The position numbers and the translations under genes are program-made. This document shows positions 15,801-23,401 of a stretch of DNA of 40,058 nt, one piece after another; within the stretch, counting starts at the first letter, position 1, and every line of letters begins with the position of its first letter. The notes beneath the pieces were generated by a model. That model made no database searches, was not told where the DNA came from, and saw only the letters and a list, made by a program, of their open reading frames with translations. The stretch is from Methanobacteriota archaeon (GTDB lineage Archaea > Thermoplasmatota > DTKX01 > VGTL01): NCBI GenBank assembly GCA_016874675.1, contig VGTL01000020.1, forward strand, positions 1-40,058, written 5' to 3'.

Positions 15801-18396
15801 CTCGGTGCTGGCGCGGACCGGGAAGGTCCCCCGGGACGCCGCGGCGCAGTCGGCGCTCCGGCGGCTGGAGAGGGCCTACCGGGTCGAGAGGCTCCCCGAC
15901 GACGCCGACGGGAACCCGGTGTGGCGGCCGCGCGACGTCTCGGCCGTACCGGCGGCGGAGTTGCGCAACGCCACGCGCAAGCGCCTGGTCCAGATGCTGG
16001 AGTTTAGGGGCCCGCGCACCCTGACCGAGCTCGCCTTCGATCTGGCGCTCAAGGAGGAGGCTCTCTCCGAGGTGCTGGTCGGGCTCGAGGACGAGGGGAC
16101 GGTGTCCTCGGGGGCGTTCCTGGAGGGCGCCCCGGGAGTGCAGTACATGCTCAGCCGCGACAAGATGCGCCTCGAGGCGCGCCACCGCGGGGTGCGCAAC
16201 TTCGACGAGGCGCAGGTGGCCCACTACATCCTGCGCAAGCAGTTCTTCGGGTTCGGGAGCATCGACGACTACTTCTCCCGGCTGCACGAGGCCGGCATGG
16301 CCTACGACATCTTCAACCGGATGGAGCGCTTCGACATCGAGAAGTGGTGGGCGCTGCGCAAGGACGGCTCCGTCCTCAACGGCCGCTTCTCCCACGGCCG
16401 CGTCGGCTACATCCGGGCGCCGGAGGCGGCCCTCTACATCGCCGCCTACCGCCGGGAGAAGCTCAACCCCCTCGACGAGGCGGTGCTCTCGTTCATCAAG
16501 GGGCACCCGGGCGCCACGCTCTCCGACATCGTCGACGGGATGGGGAAGAGGACCGCCGGGCGCGACGAGCTCAAGGAGGCCCTGGACAAGCTGGACCGCA
16601 ACCTCTACCTCGTTCGCGGGTTCTTCGAAAAGCGCGAGTGGAGCTCCCGCAACCGCTACTTCTTCTTCGACGTGAGGCCCGATGTCGAGAACGCCGAGGA
16701 GAGGCTCCTGCGGCGGGTGCTCCGCGCCTTTGGCCCGCTGCACGTCGGCGGCATAAAGAGCGCCACCGGCTTCGACTACGACTACGTGGTCGAGAAGCTC
16801 AACGAGCTCGAGGAGCGCGGGGAGATAGAGCGCATCGTCTCGGTCGGCACGACCCCCCTGGACCTCTACATCCTGAAAGACGAGCTCGGGCCCCTGGAGG
16901 CCGTGCGCCACGAGGGCGACGTGCGGGACCGGATGCGCATACTGTCCCTCTACGACCCGTACGTCCGCAGGCTCTGGGCCGAGGTGGCCAACCGGTTCGG
17001 GGAGGGCTGGTTCTTCCCGGTGGTGAAGAACGGCCGCCTCGTCGGGATGGTCGAGAAGTGGCAGATGAGCGGCTGCGTGGACGTGCGCGAGCTCATATTG
17101 GACGACAACTCGCTCCTGCCGGAGCTCCTCTCGGAGCTGGACCACGTCATGGAGTACTACCGCTCCATGGGCACCGACATAATACGCATCCGCCAGGTCG
17201 GGGGCAAGCCCGTGTCCGGGCTCGAGGGGCCCGTGCTGGAGCTCTTCCTCGCCGCGGGTTACCGGGTCGTCCAGGGCAACCTGCTCAAGGGCGACTTCGT
17301 CCCGGAGGTCTTCCCCCGGAGCCGGGCGCTGGCCTACATGCTCTTCCGGCAGCACATCCTTCCGGCCACCCGCTTCAAGCACACGCTCGAGGCGGCGGCG
17401 GCGATGGGCGGCCTGCGCTCCGATTTCGAGGCCTCGCTCCGAGTGAACCTCTTCACGTCGACCTGGAACCTGGCCCGGGCCGGGGTGCTGATCGCCGGGC
17501 TGGGCATTCCCGAGCACCTCATGTACTGCGTGCCCTCCGACATCCTGCTCTACAAGAGGGCCAAGGACCGCGCCCTGGAGCCGGACATGAAGGCCCTGCT
17601 TTCGGACATACCCCCGTACAGCCCCATCTCCCGTTCTGACCTCGCCCAGCGCTCCAGCCTCACGAAGGAGGCGTTCGCCGAGGCCCTGAAGAGGCTCTAC
17701 GCCGGCCTGTTCGTGATACGCGACTCGAAGAACCGCTACCTGGTGACCAAGAGCTCGGAAACGCCCGTGGCGGACGCCCGGCGCAAGGTGCTGCGCAGGA
17801 TCATCGAGAATTTGGGGCTCGTCACGGCCGAGGGGCTCTCGGCGTACGTCAAGCACGAGTTCAAGATGTCCGAGCTTAGGGGCCACCTCAAGCAGTGGGA
17901 GCAGGAGGGCTGGCTGGTCAAGGGCTACCTGGTCGAGGGCTCGGACGCCCTGTACTGGATCATCAAGGAGGACCTGCCGAAGGTGATGTCGATGGAGTTT
18001 CGGGGCCGCCTGGTGCTCAGCCCCACGGACACCCTGACGCAGTACCTCGCCCAGGAGATCCGCGAAAGATTCAACATCGGCGCCTGCTTCGTCGTGCTCG
18101 ACGGCACGGAGATGGCCGGGGCGTTCAAGGCGACCACGCGCGGCGGGACCCTGACCGTGACGCGCATGGTCGGCCCCAGGGTCGACGACATCATCCGCGA
18201 CTTTTCCCGGCGCTGGGGCCTGAAGGTGGAGTACTCCGACAAGGAGGCCCCGCCCCCGACCGACGAGTGGGAGATAATCACCTGGTACGAGAAGCAGCAC
18301 GGCTCCCGGCCGGAGGACAGGGGGGAGGAGCCCGAACCGCCGCGGCGCGGCGGCGAGGAGCCCGAGGAGGAAGAGGAGGAAGAGGACCAGGACTGA
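12889..18396 (+). CDS. Lhr-type superfamily 2 helicase with long AlkZ/YcaQ-like C-terminal region
   Basis: The product has 1,835 residues. The N-terminal half is a canonical Lhr core: Q-motif region LTEPQALAIPLIH, P-loop SPTGSGKT near residue 55, VDEIHE near residue 180, the helicase-C segments TSLELGIDIGHIDL and GIQRIGRAGH (about 345-380), then winged-helix and Lhr-specific domains. From about residue 900 it continues with repeated winged-helix segments and a region resembling the Lhr-CTD/AlkZ family (LSLYDPYVRRLWAEVANRF, then GRLVGMVEKW). It ends in a Glu/Asp-rich tail. Usual archaeal Lhr proteins are roughly half this length. It probably acts in DNA repair or restart as a 3'-5' translocase. 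The alternative start ATG 12844 adds 15 residues but lies at or before the predicted transcription start and has no ribosome binding site. Confidence 0.9.
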   Translation: MGIRFVDKPRTKEQVLSLMHPLVRDWFNSRFKELTEPQALAIPLIHTQENALISSPTGSGKTLTAFLSIINELWGLQERGELKDQIYAVYISPLKALANDIEKNLDRPLRELRELAASRGQRGPQIRVGVRSGDTSAYERQKQAKTPPHLFITTPESLSIVLTSPKFREKFQHVRYVIVDEIHEVCSSKRGVLLSLTLERLQSHVKGEFTRVGLSATQAPIKEIARFLVGYDDRGSLRPVSIAVAGSQKDLDLGILSPVEDLTALPYEVTNWKMYDKLKELIATHRTTLIFTNTRSGTETVVHKLKERGVESIAAHHGSLSKETRLEVESALRSGMLKAVVCSTSLELGIDIGHIDLVCQIGSPKSIAKGIQRIGRAGHGVYETPKGRLIVFENDDLVECLVLVRNAYAGNVDRISIPRNSLDVLAQTLVGMSLERRWGAEEAFSLVRRSACFRDLPPERFYSVLSYLAGRHSLEGEAYAKISYRDEDRTFGIRKGSRIIYFLNGGTIPEESSYRVFSERGVPLGSLSEKFIERLRGGDIFLLGGKTYEFDRTRGMKVFVKDARGRRPTVPSWSGEMLPRTFDLSVEIGKFRAEMARRLKSEKEGAVAAWLQGEFRCDAGSARSVMSYFREELGILPDPPTDRRLVVEGYRDGKGNFNMIFHFCFGRRTNDALSRAYAFALGRLHGVNVSVSLSDDNFMLTLPREVSMKGLDRLVTPRNLEGYVRSSVRQTELFKQRFRHCAMRSFLILRNYKGREIPISRQLYHASRMLELLKDDEFPVIAETHNEILQEAMDLEAALGVVEGIRRGRLKLSTTGPGDVPSPFAHNIVLMGISDIVLMEDRSALLRELHRKVLSKAFAESGAARPRFGREEIEAYFRGKEIRIDEKPDIPYILRRVGPLDFLQQRGKNVFRLSNVDYDTTRRWAAELIREGAAVSVWRNGTLWITPEELPDYYALYADRRPTGKEERALLSVLARTGKVPRDAAAQSALRRLERAYRVERLPDDADGNPVWRPRDVSAVPAAELRNATRKRLVQMLEFRGPRTLTELAFDLALKEEALSEVLVGLEDEGTVSSGAFLEGAPGVQYMLSRDKMRLEARHRGVRNFDEAQVAHYILRKQFFGFGSIDDYFSRLHEAGMAYDIFNRMERFDIEKWWALRKDGSVLNGRFSHGRVGYIRAPEAALYIAAYRREKLNPLDEAVLSFIKGHPGATLSDIVDGMGKRTAGRDELKEALDKLDRNLYLVRGFFEKREWSSRNRYFFFDVRPDVENAEERLLRRVLRAFGPLHVGGIKSATGFDYDYVVEKLNELEERGEIERIVSVGTTPLDLYILKDELGPLEAVRHEGDVRDRMRILSLYDPYVRRLWAEVANRFGEGWFFPVVKNGRLVGMVEKWQMSGCVDVRELILDDNSLLPELLSELDHVMEYYRSMGTDIIRIRQVGGKPVSGLEGPVLELFLAAGYRVVQGNLLKGDFVPEVFPRSRALAYMLFRQHILPATRFKHTLEAAAAMGGLRSDFEASLRVNLFTSTWNLARAGVLIAGLGIPEHLMYCVPSDILLYKRAKDRALEPDMKALLSDIPPYSPISRSDLAQRSSLTKEAFAEALKRLYAGLFVIRDSKNRYLVTKSSETPVADARRKVLRRIIENLGLVTAEGLSAYVKHEFKMSELRGHLKQWEQEGWLVKGYLVEGSDALYWIIKEDLPKVMSMEFRGRLVLSPTDTLTQYLAQEIRERFNIGACFVVLDGTEMAGAFKATTRGGTLTVTRMVGPRVDDIIRDFSRRWGLKVEYSDKEAPPPTDEWEIITWYEKQHGSRPEDRGEEPEPPRRGGEEPEEEEEEEDQD

Positions 18397-18399
18397 CAC

Positions 18400-18600
18400 T
18401 GGGCAGCGGGGAGCGGGGGGGCAGCGGGCAGCAGGCAGCGGGCAGCGGTAAGCGGTGACGAGACGGGCCCCGTCGTCCACCGCTGCCCGCTGCCTGCTGC
18501 CCGCTGCCCTTCCCTACCGCTGCCCGCTGCCCGCTGCCCGCTGCCCTTCCCTACCGCTGCCCGCTGCCCGCTGCCCGCTGCCCTTCCCTTGCCCCGTGAC
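18400..18600. repeat. Foldback word array, GGGCAGCG type
   Basis: The left arm (about 18400-18455) repeats GGGCAGCGG and GGCAGCAGG. The right arm (about 18478-18590) repeats CCGCTGCCC and CCTACCGCTGCC. A small inverted repeat (GACGGGCCCCGTC) sits in the centre near 18467. It lies between the convergent lhr and CPBP genes and runs into the CPBP coding region, supplying that gene's stop codon. Confidence 0.85.
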
Positions 18601-20149
18601 CCTTGCCCCTTGCCCCTATCCATTTGGCTATCTGCAGCGCGTAGTGCCCGAAGTAGAACCCTCCGACCGCGCAAAACAGGATGGTGAGCAGGAGGAACAA
18701 AAGATCGTAGGCGGGCAGGAGGGCCAATCCAAATGAAAGGTAATCGAAAGCGAAGTGCAGGAGTATCGAGGCGTGGATGCCCACCTTGAGGAAGAGGTAG
18801 CCGAAGCCCAGCCCCGCGATGAAGGTCGGGAGCATCTTCCAGATGTCCCAGCCGCTGACGTGGGCCCAGCCGAACATCAGCGCCGAGCCGGTGATGAAGA
18901 AGGCCTCCAGGGGGCCGATGGTGAAGCCGCCGCCGAGGAGATAGCCCCAGAGGCCGTTGGTGGTGCGGCTCCGGAGCATATCGGCAAGGGAGGGAGGGCG
19001 TCCTGGCGGGGGGGCCCCCGGCCAGGCCGGCCGGGGGAGTGCCGCGCCGGGCCGCGGCGGGCCGGGGAACACCGGTTCCGGGCCGGCCGTCGGGACCATC
19101 AACGGGGCCGTGGCGCTGGGCATCGGAGCGGGCCGTGAGGGCGGCGGGGGGGCGGCCGGCTCGACCGGGGGCGGGGCCTCCGCCGGCAATACCAGCGCCG
19201 GGGCCGAGGCCACCGGGGCGCCGGCGTCGTCGGCCCGCGGGACGACGCGCCGGGCCGGCTCGTCCGGCGGGCCGTCGACGAGGTGGTCGACCCGGGGCGG
19301 CGGGGCGGGGGCGGGGACCGGGCCGGGCGCCTGGGGAAGGGGTGGTCCGGGCGGGGGCGGGGCGGCCGGGGCGCGGGCCAAAACGGGCTCCGGGGGCGCA
19401 TGGAATCGCCTTCCGTACGCCATGATGTAGGCCAAAAGGAGCGGCAACCCGCAAAGCAGCGTGCGCGCCGCTATCTCCTCGTAGACGGAGGCGTGGGCGA
19501 GCGTGAAGTAGAGGTACCAGTCGGGCAGGCTCCCGAAGTCGGGTGACCTCGCGCTGGTCCCGGTGAGCCACACCGCCAGGGCGTACACGATGTCGAAGAA
19601 GAACACGGCGAAGAAGACCTGGGGCAGCTGGACCAGCCCCAGCCCGCTCCTGCGGTCCGGGGCGCGGAAGTTGGAGGCCGCCTCCGAAAGCAGTGGGCGG
19701 AGCTTCCGGCGCTCGCTGAACAGGAGGTATATCAGGGAGGCGACCAGGGCGGCGACCAGGAAAACATACCAGGCGAGGAACTCCGGGCCGGTGAGGACGA
19801 CAAAGCCCACCGGCGCCGGCAAGAGAAGATAGAGCACCGCCCCGTAGCCGCTCCCGGGGGCGCCGGAAAAGACCTTGGGGACCCCGTCCCCGAGGGCCAC
19901 GAAGCAGAAGAGGAGCATCACGGCGAAGAGCACGAGCGCCCCGATGCGGGCCAGGTTCTGGAGCGCCCGGAGGAGCGCCTTCCACCCGGGCTCCCCGGAG
20001 AGCCGGACCGAGGCGAGGGGGCCCAGCGCCTCCCCGTCGGCGACGAAGGCCCCGCCGGCCGACCGCACGGGCGCGCCGCACCGCGGGCAGGGAAAATCCC
20101 GCCCGGGGTCCTCGAGCATCGCGCCGCACCGCGGGCACTGGGTCTGCAT
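18551..20149 (-). CDS. CPBP-family membrane metalloprotease with zinc ribbon and proline-rich insertion
   Basis: The product has 532 residues. An N-terminal zinc ribbon (CPRCG, then CPRCG, residues 5-25) is followed by about eight membrane spans. The CPBP (CAAX protease/bacteriocin-processing) motifs are present: EEIAAR (Glu224-Glu225, Arg229), FFITGSALMFGWAH (His430) and HASILLHFAFDY (His459, His465). About 150 residues of Pro/Ala-rich sequence (about 250-400) separate motif 1 from motif 2, far more than in ordinary family members. The last 20 or so residues (with REGQRAAGSGQR) are translated word array. The ATG has a GGAGG site 4 nt upstream, and a TATA element shared with the divergent kinase gene lies 28 nt upstream. 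Substrate is unknown. Confidence 0.82.
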   Translation of the reverse strand: MQTQCPRCGAMLEDPGRDFPCPRCGAPVRSAGGAFVADGEALGPLASVRLSGEPGWKALLRALQNLARIGALVLFAVMLLFCFVALGDGVPKVFSGAPGSGYGAVLYLLLPAPVGFVVLTGPEFLAWYVFLVAALVASLIYLLFSERRKLRPLLSEAASNFRAPDRRSGLGLVQLPQVFFAVFFFDIVYALAVWLTGTSARSPDFGSLPDWYLYFTLAHASVYEEIAARTLLCGLPLLLAYIMAYGRRFHAPPEPVLARAPAAPPPPGPPLPQAPGPVPAPAPPPRVDHLVDGPPDEPARRVVPRADDAGAPVASAPALVLPAEAPPPVEPAAPPPPSRPAPMPSATAPLMVPTAGPEPVFPGPPRPGAALPRPAWPGAPPPGRPPSLADMLRSRTTNGLWGYLLGGGFTIGPLEAFFITGSALMFGWAHVSGWDIWKMLPTFIAGLGFGYLFLKVGIHASILLHFAFDYLSFGLALLPAYDLLFLLLTILFCAVGGFYFGHYALQIAKWIGARGKGHGAREGQRAAGSGQR

Positions 20150-20170
20150 CGGCCTCCGATGGGACGGGGG

Positions 20171-20182
20171 CAGTATTAAGTT
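20171..20182. promoter_or_regulatory. Shared divergent TATA element
   Basis: CAGTATTAAGTT is nearly symmetric (CTTAATAC on the other strand). Its centre is about 28 nt from the CPBP ATG at 20149 on one side and about 31 nt from the kinase ATG at 20209 on the other. One element may therefore position transcription in both directions. Confidence 0.45.
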
Positions 20183-20208
20183 AGCGGGAACCGATATTGA
20201 GCCCGCCC

Positions 20209-20952
20209 ATGGACTTCACCGGGGCCCTCTCGGGCCTTCTGGACCCCCAAAACTGGGTGCTCTTCGGCCCGCCCTCCGTGGCGGTCCTCGGCCTCGGGGC
20301 GCTGCTTGCGGGCTGGCTGAAGCTCAGGCGGGGCGTCAGGACCAACTACACGCGCAAGCTCTTCCACGTGCTCTGCTTCAGCTACGCGGCCGGCATCTTC
20401 GTCATCGGCGGCACGGTGGCCGTGCTCGTCTTCGGCGGGCTGGGCATCGGGGCGATGATCGTGGCGCTGTTCCTGAAGGACGGCAACATCCTGCTCGAGG
20501 GGCTGGCCCGGGAACAGGACGCCCCCCACCGCAGGTTCTACGTCGTTGTGCCATTCATCGCAACGGCCGTGGCGGGAGTCCTGGACAACCTCCTCGTGCC
20601 GCGCTTTGCGGTGGTCGGCTACCTGGTCAGCGGCTGGGGGGACGCCGCCGGGGAGCCCGTGGGCGTCCGGTGGGGCCGGCACCGCTACAGGGTCCGGGCC
20701 CTGTGGGGCGTGGAGTGCACCCGCTCGCTCGAGGGGAGCCTGGGCGTGTTCCTGGTGTCCTGGGCCGGGGCGCTCATCGCGCTGCAGATAGCGGCGGTGC
20801 CCTGGCCGCCGGCTTTGCCCATATCGCTCCTTTCGGCCGCCGCCGCCACGCTCGTCGAGGCCTTCTCCTCCCACGGGCTGGACAACCTGACGGTGCAGAT
20901 GACCGCCTCGTTCGTGGCCTACGGGAGCGCACTTGCGGCGGGGCTGGCGTGA
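20209..20952 (+). CDS. Polyprenol/phytol kinase-like membrane protein (CTP-dependent kinase family)
   Basis: The product has 247 residues and about six or seven membrane spans. It has signatures of the dolichol/phytol kinase (SEC59/VTE5) branch of the CDP-alcohol cytidylyltransferase superfamily: YTRKLFHVLCF near residue 45, GWGDAAGEPVGVRWGRHRY in mid-protein, TRSLEGSLGVFLVSW, and the C-terminal LVEAFSSHGLDNLTVQM. These enzymes phosphorylate isoprenoid alcohols, generally with CTP, which in an archaeon would feed lipid salvage or glycan-carrier recycling (inference). ATG 20209 suits a leaderless transcript from the shared TATA box; an in-frame TTG at 20197 is possible. The stop codon is followed by a word array. 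Confidence 0.8.
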   Translation: MDFTGALSGLLDPQNWVLFGPPSVAVLGLGALLAGWLKLRRGVRTNYTRKLFHVLCFSYAAGIFVIGGTVAVLVFGGLGIGAMIVALFLKDGNILLEGLAREQDAPHRRFYVVVPFIATAVAGVLDNLLVPRFAVVGYLVSGWGDAAGEPVGVRWGRHRYRVRALWGVECTRSLEGSLGVFLVSWAGALIALQIAAVPWPPALPISLLSAAAATLVEAFSSHGLDNLTVQMTASFVAYGSALAAGLA

Positions 20953-20977
20953 GGGAAGGGGCGACGGATAGCGCAGC

Positions 20978-21127
20978 GGAATGAAGGCAGGAAGGCAGAA
21001 AGGGGGTCGTTCGTCCCTTCCTGCCTTGCTGCCTTGCTGCCTTGCTGCCCCCTTTCTGCCTTCCTGCCTTGCTGCCTTGCTGCCTTGTTGCCCCCTTTCT
21101 GCCTTCCTGCCTTGCTGCCCCGTTCCC
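20978..21127. repeat. Foldback word array, GGCAGCAA type, second copy
   Basis: The left arm is short (GGCAGGAAGGCAGAAAGGGGG). The right arm is long, with repeated CCTTGCTG, CCTTCCTG and CCCCTTTCTG words. It shares its word with the array at 4690-4846 and begins about 25 nt after the kinase stop codon. The TATA box for the following gene lies just beyond its right edge. Confidence 0.85.
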
Positions 21128-21138
21128 AGGGCCGTGAG

Positions 21139-21149
21139 AAATATATAAT
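21139..21149 (+). promoter_or_regulatory. TATA box for the ABC1/AarF-like gene
   Basis: AAATATATAAT is centred 30 nt before the ATG at 21174, with no ribosome binding site between them. This implies a leaderless transcript. Confidence 0.65.
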
Positions 21150-21173
21150 GCCCCGAACGCCGATTGCAGTGGC

Positions 21174-22883
21174 ATGTTGGGCGGCGGACAGCTGGCCGAC
21201 GAGGCGGGGGAGCCGGACCTCAGGGGGCCGCTGCGCCGGATGCTCAGCGACAAGTACGTCCATTACAAGAGGGTGGCGGAGATACTGGCGGCGCTGTCGC
21301 GCTTCGGGTTCGGGCGCGTCTGGGACTCTGCCACGCTCCTCCGGGACCTCCCCTTCGATTCCGAATCCCGAAAGGAGCTTTCCGAGATGCGCCTGCCCAT
21401 CCGCTTCCGGCTCTTCCTCGAGGGGCTGGGGCCGACGTTCATCAAGCTCGGGCAGATGCTCTCCACCCGGCCCGATCTGGTGCCGGAGGAGCTCGCCGAG
21501 GAGCTCGGCAACCTCCGGGACAACGTGCCCCCGATGCCGTTTGCGACCGTGCGCGAGACGGTCGAGGGGGAGCTGGGCAGGAAGCTTGGCGAGGTCTTCG
21601 AGAGGTTCGACGAGAAACCGGTGGCGGCGGCCTCCATCGGCCAGGTCCACAAGGCGGTCCTGAAGGGGAAGGTGGAGACGGTCGCCGTCAAGGTCCAGCG
21701 GTCCGGAATCGCCGAGACCGTGCGCGCCGACATGGAGATCCTCACCGACCTCGCGGCGGTGCTCGAGCGGTCCTTCAGCGGGATCGAGCAGTTCGACGTG
21801 CGGGGCGTCATCGCCGAGTTCGGCCGCATGATGCAGCGCGAGATGGACTACACCATCGAGGCGCGCAACATCCGGCGCTTCTCCGGAAACCTCGGGGAGA
21901 TGAAGGAGGTGACCTTCCCGGAGGTGCACTGGGCCCTCTCCACGCGGCGCGTGCTGACGATGGGGTTCATCGACGGGTTCACCATCGACAAGAGGGACCG
22001 CATCGATAAGCTAGGGCTGGACCCGGCCGCCCTGGCGCAAACGCTCGGGCGGGCCTACATCCGGATGATATTCCTCGACGGGTTCTTCCATGCCGACCCG
22101 CACCAGGGGAACCTCTTCGTGCTCGCCGACGGACGGATATGCTTCCTCGACTTCGGCGCCATAGGCTACCTGGACGAGGCCGCCCGGGACAGGGTGGCCC
22201 TGTTCTACATCTCGCTCATACGCGGACAGGTCGGCCGCTCGGCACGGCTGCTCATGGAGCTCAGCGGGGAGTCCGAGCGCACGGTGGACCTGCGCGGCCT
22301 CGAGTGGGACCTTCGGGACTTTCTGGACTACAACCTCCTCAAGCGCCAGAGGCTCCCCGTCTCCCGGGGCATGAACCAGCGCATCGTGACGATAGCGATG
22401 AAGCACCGGGTCATGCTGCCCTCCTCGTTCGTCCTGCTGGAGCGGGCGCTCGCCCAGGTCGAGGGCGTCTGCCGGGGCCTGGACCCGGCCTTCGACATCG
22501 TGGCCCTCGCCGAGCAGAACCTGGCGATGCTGCTGGAGGAGCGCTACCGGCCCGGGCCCGACCCGCTCCAGGCCATAGAGACCGCGCGCGGCTACCGCCG
22601 GCTCGCCCGGGAGCTCCCCGCGAGGCTGGAGCGGCTGTTCAGGAAGCTCGAGGGCGGCGAGGTCACCATCCGGGTCGACCCGACGCTCTTCGACGGGGTC
22701 AAGGCCTCCGTCCGCCGCGCCGGCCTGATCCTGGCCGTGACGCTCATGGCCGCCTCGCTGGTGCTCTACATCGGCTGGGAGGGCCGGAGGATAGAGCTCG
22801 AGCTCCTGGGCCGCTCCGTGGGCGTGGGCGCCGTCTTCCTCGCCTGGCTGGCGGCGGTGGCGTTCCTGGCGCGCAGGAAGTGA
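21174..22883 (+). CDS. ABC1/AarF/UbiB-family atypical kinase
   Basis: The product has 569 residues with a protein-kinase-like fold. The family-specific KxGQ segment FIKLGQMLSTRPDLVP, the Ala-rich loop VAAASIGQVHKA, the lysine motif VAVKVQRSG, the catalytic loop FFHADPHQGN and the metal-binding FLDFGAIG are all intact. Two hydrophobic helices at the C-terminus (about residues 515-565) anchor it to the membrane, as in other UbiB proteins. In bacteria and mitochondria the family supports isoprenoid-quinone synthesis through ATPase activity; archaeal members are thought to act on isoprenoid lipids. Its proximity to an isoprenoid-alcohol kinase gene fits a shared lipid theme, although a word array separates them. 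Confidence 0.92.
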   Translation: MLGGGQLADEAGEPDLRGPLRRMLSDKYVHYKRVAEILAALSRFGFGRVWDSATLLRDLPFDSESRKELSEMRLPIRFRLFLEGLGPTFIKLGQMLSTRPDLVPEELAEELGNLRDNVPPMPFATVRETVEGELGRKLGEVFERFDEKPVAAASIGQVHKAVLKGKVETVAVKVQRSGIAETVRADMEILTDLAAVLERSFSGIEQFDVRGVIAEFGRMMQREMDYTIEARNIRRFSGNLGEMKEVTFPEVHWALSTRRVLTMGFIDGFTIDKRDRIDKLGLDPAALAQTLGRAYIRMIFLDGFFHADPHQGNLFVLADGRICFLDFGAIGYLDEAARDRVALFYISLIRGQVGRSARLLMELSGESERTVDLRGLEWDLRDFLDYNLLKRQRLPVSRGMNQRIVTIAMKHRVMLPSSFVLLERALAQVEGVCRGLDPAFDIVALAEQNLAMLLEERYRPGPDPLQAIETARGYRRLARELPARLERLFRKLEGGEVTIRVDPTLFDGVKASVRRAGLILAVTLMAASLVLYIGWEGRRIELELLGRSVGVGAVFLAWLAAVAFLARRK

Positions 22884-22884
22884 C

Positions 22885-22985
22885 GGCAGGGCGCGGGACG
22901 AGCTCAGGGTGCCGGGTGCTGGGTGAGGGAACAGGCCCTACCGTCTCCCCGCACCCGGCACCCGGCACCCGGCACCGTGCACCCT
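22885..22985. repeat. Foldback word array, GGGTGCCG type
   Basis: The left arm (about 22908-22930) reads CAGGGTGCCGGGTGCTGGGTG. The right arm (about 22950-22985) repeats CACCCGGC three times and ends GTGCACCCTG. The arms pair around a GC-rich centre. The array begins immediately after the AarF-like stop codon and ends just before the ATP synthase promoter. Confidence 0.85.
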
Positions 22986-23007
22986 GCCGTCGCCACGGCC
23001 CGAAAGG

Positions 23008-23020
23008 TATTTATTGTAAA
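23008..23020 (+). promoter_or_regulatory. TATA box of the ATP synthase operon
   Basis: GGTATTTATTGTAAA, preceded by a purine-rich CGAAAG that may act as a BRE, lies 60-65 nt before the first start codon. Transcription would begin near 23038, giving a leader of about 37 nt that holds the ribosome binding site GGAGG at 23063-23067. Confidence 0.6.
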
Positions 23021-23074
23021 ATGATATCGTGCTCCGAACACATCCGCCATGGCCTGGCCGATGGAGGGTAGGAT

Positions 23075-23401
23075 TTGCCGCGCGAGGAGGTCCTCAACAG
23101 GATTCGTGAAGCGGAAAGGCAAAAGCGCGAGCTTGAGGAGGAGGCCCGGAGGAACAAGGAGGGGATACTCCAAAAGGCGCGGCAGGATTCGCAAAAGGCC
23201 CTCGAGGACGCCGCGGCTGCCGGCGAGAAGGCGGCCGGCGAGCTGATCGCCGCGGAGGCGCGCCGGGTCCAGGAGGAGAGAAAGCGGATGACCGCCGCCA
23301 GCGAGCGGGACATCGCGCGCCGGCGGGAGCAAAGCCGCGCCCGGCTGGCCCAGGCCACGGGATACATAGTCACCGAGTTCGAGAGGCAGCTGAATGCTTA
23401 G
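23075..23401 (+). CDS. atpH: A-type ATP synthase subunit H (peripheral stalk)
   Basis: This charged 108-residue coiled-coil protein (REEVLNRIREAERQKRELEE at the N-terminus, then long Ala/Glu/Lys/Arg heptads) is typical of AhaH, which pairs with subunit E in the peripheral stalk of A/V-ATPases. The TTG start at 23075 is supported by GGAGG 7 nt upstream. It is the first gene of the operon and overlaps the start of the subunit I gene by 8 bases. Confidence 0.88.
   Translation: MPREEVLNRIREAERQKRELEEEARRNKEGILQKARQDSQKALEDAAAAGEKAAGELIAAEARRVQEERKRMTAASERDIARRREQSRARLAQATGYIVTEFERQLNA

Noticed and set aside
15028-18480. Very long open frames antisense to lhr (over 1,100 codons), and similar antisense frames opposite the ATP synthase, DUF4091 and acyl-CoA synthetase genes
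   Set aside because: High GC suppresses stop codons in the opposite frames. The translations are Arg/Pro/Ala/Gly-rich with no recognisable domains, and the sense-strand genes are certain.
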